From Nocardia sp. NBC_00403 (GTDB lineage Bacteria > Actinomycetota > Actinomycetes > Mycobacteriales > Mycobacteriaceae): a stretch of DNA of 64,000 nt. How positions within the stretch are numbered: position 1 is the stretch's first letter; each line of letters starts with the position of its first letter. Made by a program: the position numbers and the translations under genes. Under the pieces are notes generated by a model. That model was not told the DNA's origin, did no database searches, and worked only from the letters and a program-made list of their open reading frames with translations. Shown piece by piece: positions 8,488 to 17,354 of this stretch. Location of the stretch: the NCBI RefSeq assembly GCF_036046055.1, contig NZ_CP107939.1, positions 5,642,001 to 5,706,000 of the forward strand. Reading direction: 5' to 3'.

Positions 8488-9957
8488 TTAGCCGCGCAGG
8501 AGGACGACACGAGCGGTAGCCAGGCGTTCGGTCTCGTTGCGTGGTGAGTGATTGCCCGATACCTTGTCGGCCCATTCGAGCAATTGATGCAGGTAAGGGT
8601 CGGGCACGGCCGTAGCGATGCGGGGGCTGCCGATGGTGACCGCACCGCTGGTTCCATCGATGGTGACGAGCGTGCCTTCGGGGAGTGTGCGTTCACCACA
8701 GCGCACGGAGGCGGCGTCGACGATGAGGTCTGTGACCCCCACGACGGCTGGTTTGCTCATTGCTCGCGCGACGATCGCGGCGTGACAGGACGGCCCGCCA
8801 CGGGCGGTGACAACTCCGGCGGCGGCGGCCAGGCCGTGCATGTCCAGTGGGGAGGTCTCTGGTCGGATCAGTATGACCGGACCTGCTGCGGCCATCCGGA
8901 CCGCGTTGTCGGCGGTGGTCACGATTCTGCCAGCGGCGACACCTGGGCAGGCACCCAGTCCTCGGGCAAGGATGTCGGCTCCGCTGTCTGTCGCTATTCG
9001 GGGTGTGCGGGCATGCTGGAAATGTTGCGGGGAGATTCTCAGTAGTGCTTCATGGCGTTCGATCACGCCCTCGGCGGCGAGGTCGACGGCGACCCGGACC
9101 GCGGCAACAGTGGCGAGTCCGCCGGTGCGTACTTGCAGGATCCACAACGCGCCTGCCTCGAAGGTGAACTCGATGTGGCATGCGTCGCGGTAGTGGTTCT
9201 CGATGCGCGTCAGGGCGTGTACCAGGTCGGCCCACACTTGCGGCTCTCGGTCGGCCAGTTCGTGAAGGGGGCGAGTCGGTGATTTGCCGGAGACGACGTC
9301 GTCGCCTTGGCCGCCGCAGAGGACTTCACCGAACGGGACAGGTTCACCGGTGTTGGGGTCGCGGCTGAATGCGACCCCGGTCCCGCTGTGGCGATCGCGA
9401 TTCCCGTACACCATTGCCTGCACCGTTACGGCTGTGCCGAGGTCGTCCGGGATGTTGTGCAGTGCGCGGTAGGTTGCGGCACGCGGCGTGTCCCATGACG
9501 AACACACGGCCGCGACCGCCAGCTCCAGCTGCCGAGGCGCGTCCTCGGCAGCAACGGCTTCCAGACCGGCTGCGTCGATGTCGGTGATCGCGGATGCGAA
9601 ACTCGACATGAATCGCAGCCGCGATTTCCACGCGAACGATGAATTGCCTGTCTCGGCCGTCAATCCCCTGGTGGCGTTGATGGTGAGACCGAGGTTGAGG
9701 ATTGTGTTCATCATGCCGGGCATCGACACGCTGGCTCCGGAGCGGACGGACACTGTCAGCGGCCTTTCGGAGCCGCCCAGCGTGCGATGCGTAGCGGATT
9801 CGAGTTCGGTCACGGCGGTTACGAGTTCGGTATGGAAGCCCTCCGGGAAGCGCCTGTCACGGAGAAAAGCGCGGCAGGCCTGTGTGCTGCAACTCTGGCC
9901 GACTGGGAAGCATCGCTTCGCCCCCGAGGTGCGCAAACGACAAACACTGGCCCGCAA
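8488..9957 (-). CDS. ppdK: Pyruvate phosphate dikinase-like protein, short form (about 489 aa), N-terminus uncertain
   Basis: The protein contains the ATP-grasp half of pyruvate, phosphate dikinase (SVRSGASVSMPGMMNTILN, then GTGVAFSRDPNTGE and FTFEAGALWILQVRTG) and the swivelling phosphohistidine domain (GGPSCHAAIVARAMSKPAVVG, with the His). The C-terminal PEP/pyruvate barrel of the full enzyme (about 870 aa) is absent. Short proteins of about 490 aa annotated ppdK exist in mycobacteria, so this length need not be a truncation. The N-terminus is odd: the usual GGKxxxLxxM...GLPVPP segment is not readable before STQACRAFL, and pieces resembling it (GEAAHSLA) appear in another frame near 9960-10000. 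The start is therefore unresolved and a frameshift is possible. Confidence 0.7.
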   Translation of the reverse strand: MRASVCRLRTSGAKRCFPVGQSCSTQACRAFLRDRRFPEGFHTELVTAVTELESATHRTLGGSERPLTVSVRSGASVSMPGMMNTILNLGLTINATRGLTAETGNSSFAWKSRLRFMSSFASAITDIDAAGLEAVAAEDAPRQLELAVAAVCSSWDTPRAATYRALHNIPDDLGTAVTVQAMVYGNRDRHSGTGVAFSRDPNTGEPVPFGEVLCGGQGDDVVSGKSPTRPLHELADREPQVWADLVHALTRIENHYRDACHIEFTFEAGALWILQVRTGGLATVAAVRVAVDLAAEGVIERHEALLRISPQHFQHARTPRIATDSGADILARGLGACPGVAAGRIVTTADNAVRMAAAGPVILIRPETSPLDMHGLAAAAGVVTARGGPSCHAAIVARAMSKPAVVGVTDLIVDAASVRCGERTLPEGTLVTIDGTSGAVTIGSPRIATAVPDPYLHQLLEWADKVSGNHSPRNETERLATARVVLLRG

Positions 9958-10130
9958 GGGAATGAGCCGCTTCGCCCCACCAACCAGAGCTCACGTCTGG
10001 GCAGGCGAACTGATGCTGCCTCTTATGCCGCCCGTGAATCAGTAGATCCAAAGCCGAGTCGAGGACTGCGGCAGCCTGCTCGGCTCGCCGGAAGCCGCTC
10101 GATACCTGGTTTCAGCTCGTGGCGGTCGGC

Positions 10131-11291
10131 TCAGTTCTCGCTGACGCCGCTGAGTTCATTCGGGGCGGCGGCCAAGGTGATGGTCGCCGCGACGGTGCCC
10201 GTCGCAAGGTCGATGCGGTGCACCTTCTTGGTGGCTGGGTCGGAGACGTAGGCCATCCCACCGCGCGCGAACAGCGCCGGGCGGGCCTGCTGCCATTTCA
10301 GCGGTTCCTGCCAGGCATCGATGACCGGGATGGCGCGGGTGACGGTGCCCGCTACGGGATCGATCACATGGATGCGACCGTCGGTGCCGAGGACCAGCGC
10401 TTCGCCCTGTGGGCCGCGGGCCAGCGATCGGAAGGTGTAGCTCGTGCCGAGATCGACCAGGCGGAGTGTGCCGGTGGCCGTGTCGATGAGTGAAATCTGC
10501 TGTGGTCGTTCCAGTTCGGCGTCCTTGTCCTGCTTGTAATCGCCGAGCACGATCGAGGAGACAGCGCTGCCCGCGGCATTCCCGATGCGGCCGTACGGGG
10601 TCGGGCTGGTCACCTTTGTGACAACACCGTTGCGGTAGACGAGAACACCTGTCTGGCAACCGATCACGACCGCCTCTTCCTTGGCGGTGGCTTCGCCGTG
10701 CACGCCGGGGCAGTCCTCGTTACGAGCGATCTCCCTGCGGTCCTTGTCGAGCACCGCGATGCCGAGGCGCTTCTCCTCGGTGCCGAGAGTGATCACCATT
10801 TCACCGTTGTCCAGTTCGACAGCGACGCCGTGATGCGGCGCGGCGGCACGGTAGACAACCGTCTCCGGCTTCCCGCCGCCGAGCGTCGCGGGGTCGAAGG
10901 AGGTGACTTCGCCGGAGCCGTCAGCGAACAGAACCGTACGCCCCGCGTGCCGGACGACGTGGCCCGGTTCCGCAGCGGGGAAATCGGTGCCGGTGAACAC
11001 GGCGTCGACCGCATCGAATACCCGGAAGCCGTCCTTGGTCGACACCATCAGATGACGATCATCGCCCGCCGGATTCAATCGGTTGAACCCCTCGAGTTTC
11101 GCCTCACCCGTCCGCGCGAGTGTCATCGCGTCCAGGACATAGATACCGCCGTCATGGGTCACCGCGATCGGCTCGCCACCCGAGGCAGACGCTTTCTTCG
11201 AGTCGTCCGCGCCGCAGCCCCCGAGGACAACCACCGAAGCGATGAGCCCGGATATGGCCGCCGATTTCGTTGCTCGTGATCGACTATGCAT
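10131..11291 (-). CDS. aztD: Zinc metallochaperone AztD-like lipoprotein, 386 aa
   Basis: A lipoprotein signal with lipobox VVLGGC (Cys about residue 26) is followed by a beta-propeller-like domain with recurring motifs (GGIYVLDAMT, RVFDAVDAV, GRIHVIDPVAGT, KVHRIDLATGT). In characterised azt systems AztD is a zinc chaperone that hands metal to the solute-binding protein AztC. The ATG at 11291 has GGAG six bases upstream. It lies 32 bases after aztC in the same direction, so it is the last gene of the minus-strand arm of this zinc locus. A His-rich metal loop is less obvious here than in the AztB fusion upstream; the name relies mainly on neighbourhood and propeller repeats. Confidence 0.8.
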   Translation of the reverse strand: MHSRSRATKSAAISGLIASVVVLGGCGADDSKKASASGGEPIAVTHDGGIYVLDAMTLARTGEAKLEGFNRLNPAGDDRHLMVSTKDGFRVFDAVDAVFTGTDFPAAEPGHVVRHAGRTVLFADGSGEVTSFDPATLGGGKPETVVYRAAAPHHGVAVELDNGEMVITLGTEEKRLGIAVLDKDRREIARNEDCPGVHGEATAKEEAVVIGCQTGVLVYRNGVVTKVTSPTPYGRIGNAAGSAVSSIVLGDYKQDKDAELERPQQISLIDTATGTLRLVDLGTSYTFRSLARGPQGEALVLGTDGRIHVIDPVAGTVTRAIPVIDAWQEPLKWQQARPALFARGGMAYVSDPATKKVHRIDLATGTVAATITLAAAPNELSGVSEN

Positions 11292-11323
11292 GTACTACTC
11301 CAGTTCTCGTGCGGTAGGCACAT

Positions 11324-12241
11324 TTACGGCGTGGTGAGCCCACGCGCGATCGCCTCGGTGTTGACGCGCATCATTTCCAAGTAGGTGCCGGCACCCGCAC
11401 CGGGTTCGGTGAGCGATTCGGTATGTAGCCCGATCACCTGCACGTGCAGGCCGGCCTGTTCGGCGAGGACGTGGGCGAGCCGGTCGGGTTGCGACGAGTC
11501 GATGAAGATTGCTGGGACGTCGGCGGCTCGGATCGCGTCGGCAAGGTCTTTGAGGTCGGATGAACTCGGCGACGCGAGGGTCGTCCCGCTGGGAATCACC
11601 GCGCCGACGACCCGGAAGTCGAAACGGTGTGCCAGATAGCCGAATACGTGGTGATTGGTGACCAGTTGGCGTCGCTCGACCGGAATCGTGGCGAACCGCT
11701 CGGTCATCCAATGGTCGAGCTGATCGATCTCGGCCAGGTAGCGATCGGTCCTGGTCCGGAGGTCTGCGGCATCGATGCCGCCGACATGCTCGATGATCTC
11801 GGCGCTGATCACATCGACGGCCTTGCGCGTCTGCTTCGGATCGGTCCAGAAGTGCGGATCGGAACTGCCCGCGGATTCGTCGGAGGCGTAGCTGAGCGGG
11901 TCGAGGTGATCGGCAACGGCGACCGTTGGGACACCGGCGTTCTCGGCCGCCGCGACATTGCGGGCAACCCCTTCCTCCAAACCGAGGCCGTTGTGCACAA
12001 CCAGGCCGGCACGGTCGAGCAGTGCCGCCTGTTTGGCGGATATCGCGAAAGAGTGCGGGTCGGCGTCGGCCGGCATCAACACCGTGACTTCGGCGGCGTC
12101 GCCGACGATGGCCCGAGTCAGATCACCGAGAATATTGGTGGTGACGACGATTCCGGCGCGCTCGCCGCCACCTGTCGTGCAGGCGGCGACTACCGGCAGC
12201 AGCATCGCCAAGGCCGCAGCGATCCGCGTCACGGTTCTCAT
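11324..12241 (-). CDS. aztC: Zinc ABC transporter substrate-binding lipoprotein AztC, 305 aa
   Basis: This is a cluster A-I (ZnuA/TroA-type) solute-binding protein. It has a lipoprotein signal (LLPVVAAC), the first ligand loop ADADPHSFAISAKQ, DPHFWTDPKQTRKAVD, the second ligand His in VTNHHVFGYLAHRF, and the acidic ligand region AIFIDSSQPDRLA. It would capture zinc outside the membrane and deliver it to the AztB permease. The His-rich loop of proteobacterial ZnuA is absent, as expected where a chaperone (AztD) supplies metal. The start ATG overlaps the stop of the upstream permease gene (ATGA), so translation is coupled. Confidence 0.88.
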   Translation of the reverse strand: MRTVTRIAAALAMLLPVVAACTTGGGERAGIVVTTNILGDLTRAIVGDAAEVTVLMPADADPHSFAISAKQAALLDRAGLVVHNGLGLEEGVARNVAAAENAGVPTVAVADHLDPLSYASDESAGSSDPHFWTDPKQTRKAVDVISAEIIEHVGGIDAADLRTRTDRYLAEIDQLDHWMTERFATIPVERRQLVTNHHVFGYLAHRFDFRVVGAVIPSGTTLASPSSSDLKDLADAIRAADVPAIFIDSSQPDRLAHVLAEQAGLHVQVIGLHTESLTEPGAGAGTYLEMMRVNTEAIARGLTTP

Positions 12242-14235
12242 TCGCCGGTCTCGACCATCAGTGTCGGATCGATCCCGACGGTGAATGTGCGCGCCAAGCG
12301 CAGGTTGTCGTTGTAGGCGATCTCGTAGACCTTCCGTCGAGCCGCGTCGTTGACATAGGCGCGATTCGAATCGACCTGGATCACCGGCGGTGTGGCACCT
12401 TCGGCCAACGGCTCCAGCAGCGCTATTTGTGCTGTCTCCCTACCACTTTCGGGATCAAGGCCGCGCAGCACACCGTCTCGCGTCAACACCAGCAGCGAGG
12501 ATCCCTCCCCGGCCGTGTTCACGGCCCGCACCGGGCCGACCGACGCGAACGTCCACACCTTCTTGCGGACATCCAGCGTCCAGATCCCCTGCTCCCCGGC
12601 CTTGGCGGTAAGCGTCGCACTGCCAGGACGGTGGGTGAACTCCACCGCGCGATCGGCGTCGACCACTTCTCGCGGGTAACGAATCTTCGTGCCGGTGAAC
12701 ACTCCGTCTCGATGGGACACCACCAAAGCGCCATCAGCACAACCGAAGACCACGCCGCGACGGGTCACCGCCCGACCGCGCGGGTGGGCGCAGGGCTCGG
12801 CGACGGCAGTCACCGGCGCGCCGTCGCGGACGCGAACCTCGATTCGCCCACTCGGGACCGCGACCAGCAGATGTTCGGCGTAGGGCACCACACTGCCTTC
12901 GGCGATCCGGCCCCGTTCGGAGACCGTCCCGTTCTCCAGGGCAAGCCGGTCGAGCAGGAGCGTGGTGCCGCTCTCGAAGGCCACCGCGACCACGGCTGCG
13001 TCGGTGAGCACACCCGCCACCCGGCCGCCTACGATGGCGCCGATCCCGCGGGCCGTTGTGCGGTAGTAGTGGACGTGATCACCGTGATCGGCCGTCCATC
13101 CGCCGCCGTCTACGATCCGTGTCGAATCCGCGGCGCCGATAAACGCGAACCGACCGTCGCCCGCAATCCCACGCATGCCTTCGGCCCGACCAGCCTCGAC
13201 GACCTGCACGGTGATCAGGTCGAGCACCTCGATGGCGCCGGTTCGCTCATCGGCCAGGACCAGACGCGACTGCGCATCCGAAGTCTCCTCGGCTCCCACC
13301 ACGTAACCATGCGGCGTTGCCGCCGGCTGCCGACTGTCGGCACCGACGCCACACCCCGCCAGTGGCACTGCTGCGACAGCACCTGCCGCCAAAGCGGCAT
13401 AACGAACGCCCCTGCCGCGCAGCCGATCACGCAGTCCAGCGGCGAGTGCCGAGAGAAAGAACAACCCCACGGCGACCGCCGCGATCGTTGCGCCGCCCGC
13501 GGTTCCGGCATGCGACGAAATGATCAGCCCGACAACGGTGGACAGCGCGCCGAGCAGTGCCGCGACGAACATGACGGCCGGAATACGATCCGCCCAATAT
13601 GTCGCGGCCGCGGGCGGGGCGATGAGCAGCCCGAAGACCAGCAGAGTGCCGACGATGTGGAACGACGAGACGATCGCCAGCGTCACCAGACCAACCAGCG
13701 CAACCTGCGCGAGTCGCGGGCGCAGACCGAGCGTGTGCGCCTTGCGCGGGTCGAAAGCAAGCGCCACGAAACCGCGGTGGCCGAGCACCGCGACCGTCAC
13801 CGCGACGATCAGCGCGACGATCAGATACCAGAGGTCTCGCTCGCGCACGGCCAGCACGTCACCGAACAAGAACCCGGTGAGATCTACGGCGAACGACTGT
13901 GAGCGGGAAACAATGATCACCCCCAAGGCGAGCATGCCCACGAACAGCAGCCCGATCCCGGTGTCGGCGGACAGCCGCCGGTTACGTCCGAGTGCCGAGA
14001 CGCCGAATGCCATTGCCGCACAACTGATCGCGGCACCGAGGAGCAGATTGCCGCCCAGCAGCGACGCCACGGCGACTCCGGGCAGCATGCCGTGCGCCAT
14101 CGCGTCACCGAGAAAGGCCATGCCGCGCACTACAACCCAGGTCCCGGCCAGGGCGCATACACAGGAGACGAGCAGGCCGCCCCACAACGCCCGTTGCACG
14201 AACGCCACCTCGAACGGGGCGAATAGGAACTCCAT
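12238..14235 (-). CDS. aztB: Zinc ABC permease AztB fused to an AztD-like propeller domain, 665 aa
   Basis: The first about 285 residues are an ABC-3 family metal permease with about eight hydrophobic segments and conserved stretches (RGMAFLGDAMAHGMLPG, LVFGLLIAPPAAATYWADR, SSHAGTAGGATIAA). The reading frame then continues without interruption through RDRLRGRGVRY and a hydrophobic segment ending PLAGC, exactly like a lipoprotein signal, into about 350 residues of beta-propeller sequence with DHGDHVHYYRT, a potential metal-binding loop. So a permease and a second AztD-type domain form one polypeptide, or two proteins if translation also starts internally (a GTG lies near the last permease helix). 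The ATG at 14235 is preferred; earlier starts would run across the Zur-like box. It is divergent from aztA. Confidence 0.85.
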   Translation of the reverse strand: MEFLFAPFEVAFVQRALWGGLLVSCVCALAGTWVVVRGMAFLGDAMAHGMLPGVAVASLLGGNLLLGAAISCAAMAFGVSALGRNRRLSADTGIGLLFVGMLALGVIIVSRSQSFAVDLTGFLFGDVLAVRERDLWYLIVALIVAVTVAVLGHRGFVALAFDPRKAHTLGLRPRLAQVALVGLVTLAIVSSFHIVGTLLVFGLLIAPPAAATYWADRIPAVMFVAALLGALSTVVGLIISSHAGTAGGATIAAVAVGLFFLSALAAGLRDRLRGRGVRYAALAAGAVAAVPLAGCGVGADSRQPAATPHGYVVGAEETSDAQSRLVLADERTGAIEVLDLITVQVVEAGRAEGMRGIAGDGRFAFIGAADSTRIVDGGGWTADHGDHVHYYRTTARGIGAIVGGRVAGVLTDAAVVAVAFESGTTLLLDRLALENGTVSERGRIAEGSVVPYAEHLLVAVPSGRIEVRVRDGAPVTAVAEPCAHPRGRAVTRRGVVFGCADGALVVSHRDGVFTGTKIRYPREVVDADRAVEFTHRPGSATLTAKAGEQGIWTLDVRKKVWTFASVGPVRAVNTAGEGSSLLVLTRDGVLRGLDPESGRETAQIALLEPLAEGATPPVIQVDSNRAYVNDAARRKVYEIAYNDNLRLARTFTVGIDPTLMVETGE

Positions 14236-14252
14236 GGTCGGCCACGATATGA

Positions 14253-14267
14253 TGAAAACGATTATCA
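14253..14267. promoter_or_regulatory. Zur-like box between divergent aztB and aztA
   Basis: TGAAAACGATTATCA is an AT-rich imperfect 7-1-7 palindrome (5 of 7 arm pairs match) in otherwise very GC-rich DNA. It resembles actinobacterial Zur/FurB operators. It lies 17 bases before aztA and 17 bases before aztB, so one zinc-responsive repressor could silence both arms when zinc is ample. Inference from sequence form and gene context. Confidence 0.65.
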
Positions 14268-14283
14268 TTACAAACGAGGTGAC

Positions 14284-14964
14284 ATGTCCCACACCCCCGT
14301 TCCGGACGCGCTGCGCATCAGCGGACTATCCGTCGGCTATTCCGGCAGGCCCGTCCTGCACGACCTGACCACCGCCATCCCGTGCGGCCGCGTCACCGCG
14401 GTGGTCGGGCCCAACGGGTCGGGAAAATCCACGCTGCTCAGCGTCATCGCGGGCGTCCTCACGCCGCGAGCAGGCACCGTGTGGCGACGATCCACCGAGC
14501 GGCCCGCATTCGTCGTCCAGCACACCGCCGTTCCCGCGACACTGCCGCTCACCGTCCGGGAGACCGTCGCCATGGGACGCTGGGCACACCGCGGCCCATG
14601 GCGGTGGCTGTCCCGGCAGGACCGCAACACCGTGCACGCCTGCATGGAACGACTGGACATCACCGACCTGGCGACGCGACGCCTCGACACCCTGTCCGGC
14701 GGCCAACGCCAGCGAACCCTGATCGCTCGAGCACTCGCCCAGGAAGCGTCGCTTCTCCTGCTCGACGAACCCGCCGCCGGGCTGGATTCGGCCGCACAGC
14801 AAGAGATCTCCCGCGCACTCGGCGAGGTCAGCAGCCACGGCGTCACCGTGGTGCAGGCCACCCATGACATGGACGAGGCGATGCGCGCCGACCATTGCCT
14901 GCTCCTACGCGACGGCATGTTGATCGCCGAGGGGAAACCGCTCGCGGTACTGTCCGACCGCTGA
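14284..14964 (+). CDS. aztA: Zinc ABC transporter ATP-binding protein AztA, 226 aa
   Basis: A complete ABC ATPase: Walker A GPNGSGKSTLLS, signature LSGGQRQRTLIARAL, Walker B LLLLDEPAAGLD and the switch His in THDMDEAM. Together with AztB it would power zinc import. It is transcribed away from aztBCD from a shared control region with the Zur-like box. The ATG at 14284 follows AACGAGGTGAC, an acceptable ribosome site. Length is normal for the metal-transporter subgroup. Confidence 0.88.
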   Translation: MSHTPVPDALRISGLSVGYSGRPVLHDLTTAIPCGRVTAVVGPNGSGKSTLLSVIAGVLTPRAGTVWRRSTERPAFVVQHTAVPATLPLTVRETVAMGRWAHRGPWRWLSRQDRNTVHACMERLDITDLATRRLDTLSGGQRQRTLIARALAQEASLLLLDEPAAGLDSAAQQEISRALGEVSSHGVTVVQATHDMDEAMRADHCLLLRDGMLIAEGKPLAVLSDR

Positions 14965-15063
14965 ACCGACCGCCTCTCACCAGACTTTCACGGCCGGGAA
15001 ATCGCCGACAATCCACGACCACACCCCGTCTCGCGCCTGTCCCATCCGGCGCCGCTGATCTTG

Positions 15064-15534
15064 CTATCCGAACACGCCAGTCGAACGGATGACCCACAGC
15101 ACCAGGAAGGTGAGCATGCTCGCGAAGCACAGGACATGATCCTGAAAGATGGACCGGGACAGGCGCGTCTGTTCCGAGGATGTATCGGAGCGCCCGCCGA
15201 GCCGCATCGCATTGGGCACAACTCGGGTGATCGCCAGGAGGATCGGGCCGCCCGCGAGTGGGGCCGACACGATCAGCAGCCACCCCGGATCGTCGCCGCG
15301 AAAGGCTTGAATACCCAACGCGCACAAAAGAATAAGCATGACTACTGCGATCAGCAGACTCATCGGTTTTGAGGTCGTTGTCGCCCGGCGATAGTAATCA
15401 GCGATGGACGCGAGCACAGGTTCGGGTAGTTCGCCCCGACGCCCCCGCACCTGGATATCGAAGATCAGGTCCATCCATAAGGTCGACAGCAAAAACCCAC
15501 TACAAGCGGTGAGCAGCGCGGGCTCGACATTCAT
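15064..15534 (-). CDS. Membrane protein, 156 aa
   Basis: Four hydrophobic segments are visible: ALLTACSGFLLSTLWMDLIF, PMSLLIAVVMLILLCALGI, GWLLIVSAPLAGGPILLAI and LCFASMLTFLVLWVI, with a polar loop after the first. No catalytic motif is seen and I do not recognise a named family. It converges with aztA, with about 100 bases between them. Confidence 0.6.
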   Translation of the reverse strand: MNVEPALLTACSGFLLSTLWMDLIFDIQVRGRRGELPEPVLASIADYYRRATTTSKPMSLLIAVVMLILLCALGIQAFRGDDPGWLLIVSAPLAGGPILLAITRVVPNAMRLGGRSDTSSEQTRLSRSIFQDHVLCFASMLTFLVLWVIRSTGVFG

Positions 15535-15775
15535 TGCGAGAGTATGCAGCCGAACGGCGCGGCGGAAGATGGCGGGTGGTCGACGAATAGGAATACGCGG
15601 CTGTCGCGTCCGGCCGATCTCGGTTCAGGCACATACGTCGTGATCATTTACCCGGCCGAGTCGCTGCCCACCTGACTGCGTCCGGCTCGCTCGCGTCTAC
15701 TCGCATGGCGCCAACTCGGTGCGACCGTTGCCACGCTCGCACCGAGCCACTACCAGCGACTATGCCCGGCAGATC

Positions 15776-17008
15776 TCAGCAGATGACGGGCGCAGGCTCG
15801 CCGCGAACTCGGCCCTCGAGCCACCCCAGCACCGTGGGGGCACCCTCTGCCGCCGCAGACAAATGCTCGGGCGCGGACACCAGCATCGTCTGCAACTGCA
15901 CCCCGGCCCCGCACCAGCGGCGGTCGGTGTTGTTGATGGCGTCGACCGGAATCAGCGGGTCGCTCGGCGAATGCCATTCGAACATCGGTATTTGCGGCAC
16001 CCCGGCGTAGAGCTCCATACTGTTCTCCTCCACCACCGACCGGGCCGAGGGACTGTCGAAAATCGTGGTGCTGGTGAGGTAGTCGCGAGCGCTGCTGTTG
16101 GCACCCATGGCGAGGATACTGTTGGTGCAGCTGTTGGCAAGGGCGTCACGGATCTCGTTGCCACGCGAGTTGAGATACGCGCTGATCGGCACTCGGTCCG
16201 GGTACTCCCGCTCCAAGCCGACTGCCGTTGCCATGGCCAGCCCGAAAGCCGGGTGCGGCGCGAAGCCCAGCGCCTCCGCCATCGTCACCAGGTTCGCCGG
16301 GTAGCCGCCGATGGCCGCGCCCGCGAGTTGCAGCTCGGTTGCGTACGACGGCTGCAGCGCTGCCGCCCATGCGGTGGCCAGGCCGCCGCCGGAGTAGCCG
16401 GCCATCACCACTGGACTGTGCTGTACGGCGAGCTCGGGCAGCCGTTTCACCGCCCGGATGCCGTCCAAAACGATTTGGCCACCCAAACGCCCGGCTCCAA
16501 AGGCAAACTGCGGTCCGAGATGATCCGGCAGCGCGACACTCCAACCCTGCTGCAGCACCACGTTCAACATCGGCGTCGTCGCCATCAGATTCAGATCGCT
16601 GTTGTACAGCGTGTGCGATACCGCGCAGGCGGTGCCGAGCGAATTGATGAAATGCTGATACGACAGCAACGGCCCGTCGGGCCGATGACCGAAGGGGGTA
16701 AGGATCGTCGTGGTCGCCGCGATCGGCGCACCGTGCGAGTCGGTAGACCGGAACTTGACCAGTGACACAGTGGCGCCGGGGAATAGGGGCAGCGGCGGCA
16801 TTCCCCGCACCTCGAGCACGTCACCGGGTCCGTGCGCTGCCAGATCCGCCGGGGCGGCATAGAACGGGTCCGGATCGGGCCGCGGATACGTCGGTCCCGC
16901 GGTTGCCGTCGTCGCCAGCAGCAGCGTGAGTGCTACACCGCCGAATACACCGAAGACATGGGCCCAACCGCTGCGCATACTGCCGAAGGAAAGAAGCGGA
17001 CGAGTCAA
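15776..17008 (-). CDS. Secreted lipase/esterase, alpha/beta hydrolase, 410 aa
   Basis: An N-terminal signal peptide (VFGVFGGVALTLLLATTATAG) precedes an alpha/beta hydrolase of the secretory-lipase (LIP) type found in Nocardia and related genera. The nucleophile elbow is GYSGGG in VVMAGYSGGGLATAW. The late acidic and His residues are plausible at HSPSDPLIPVDAIN and SAPEHLSAA. Four Cys residues could form disulfides outside the cell. The TTG at 17008 is chosen because GGGAGG lies eight bases upstream; the in-frame ATG at 16978 has no ribosome site. Its substrate would be a lipid ester; no chaperone gene is nearby. Confidence 0.85.
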   Translation of the reverse strand: MTRPLLSFGSMRSGWAHVFGVFGGVALTLLLATTATAGPTYPRPDPDPFYAAPADLAAHGPGDVLEVRGMPPLPLFPGATVSLVKFRSTDSHGAPIAATTTILTPFGHRPDGPLLSYQHFINSLGTACAVSHTLYNSDLNLMATTPMLNVVLQQGWSVALPDHLGPQFAFGAGRLGGQIVLDGIRAVKRLPELAVQHSPVVMAGYSGGGLATAWAAALQPSYATELQLAGAAIGGYPANLVTMAEALGFAPHPAFGLAMATAVGLEREYPDRVPISAYLNSRGNEIRDALANSCTNSILAMGANSSARDYLTSTTIFDSPSARSVVEENSMELYAGVPQIPMFEWHSPSDPLIPVDAINNTDRRWCGAGVQLQTMLVSAPEHLSAAAEGAPTVLGWLEGRVRGEPAPVIC

Positions 17009-17354
17009 GACCTTGACCTCCCAGGGTTATGCGTGGCATTCGTCGACCAGCCAGGCTGAATTCAAGGACTACCGTTGGCAAACTTACAGCGACACATCGA
17101 AGAGTGGGCCGAATATGTCGAAAAATGGCGCTGCGCATCCGATGCGGCCCAGCCCGGTGGCACTGTCGTCGAGCCTTTCAAGGCAACACTACGGATACGC
17201 CGCGCCGAGACGACCTGGAACTATAAGTAAGCGCAGCATCGAAATCCGGCGGAGGTTTCGGCTTCGCGGGACATCACTTCGTCGCGGGCCGGTTCGAATT
17301 AATGCGGTCCGCCGCGGATGGTAGGTCGCATCCCAGGGCCGATCAGCGTACCGA
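17009..17354. other. Intergenic stretch
   Basis: About 345 bases between the lipase start and the end of the cyclase gene. It should hold the lipase promoter. No convincing open frame, palindrome or RNA gene was found. Confidence 0.5.

Noticed and set aside
12427..13902. Plus-strand open frame of 491 codons
   Set aside because: Antisense to the AztB fusion; its His/Arg/Gln-rich sequence has no family resemblance.
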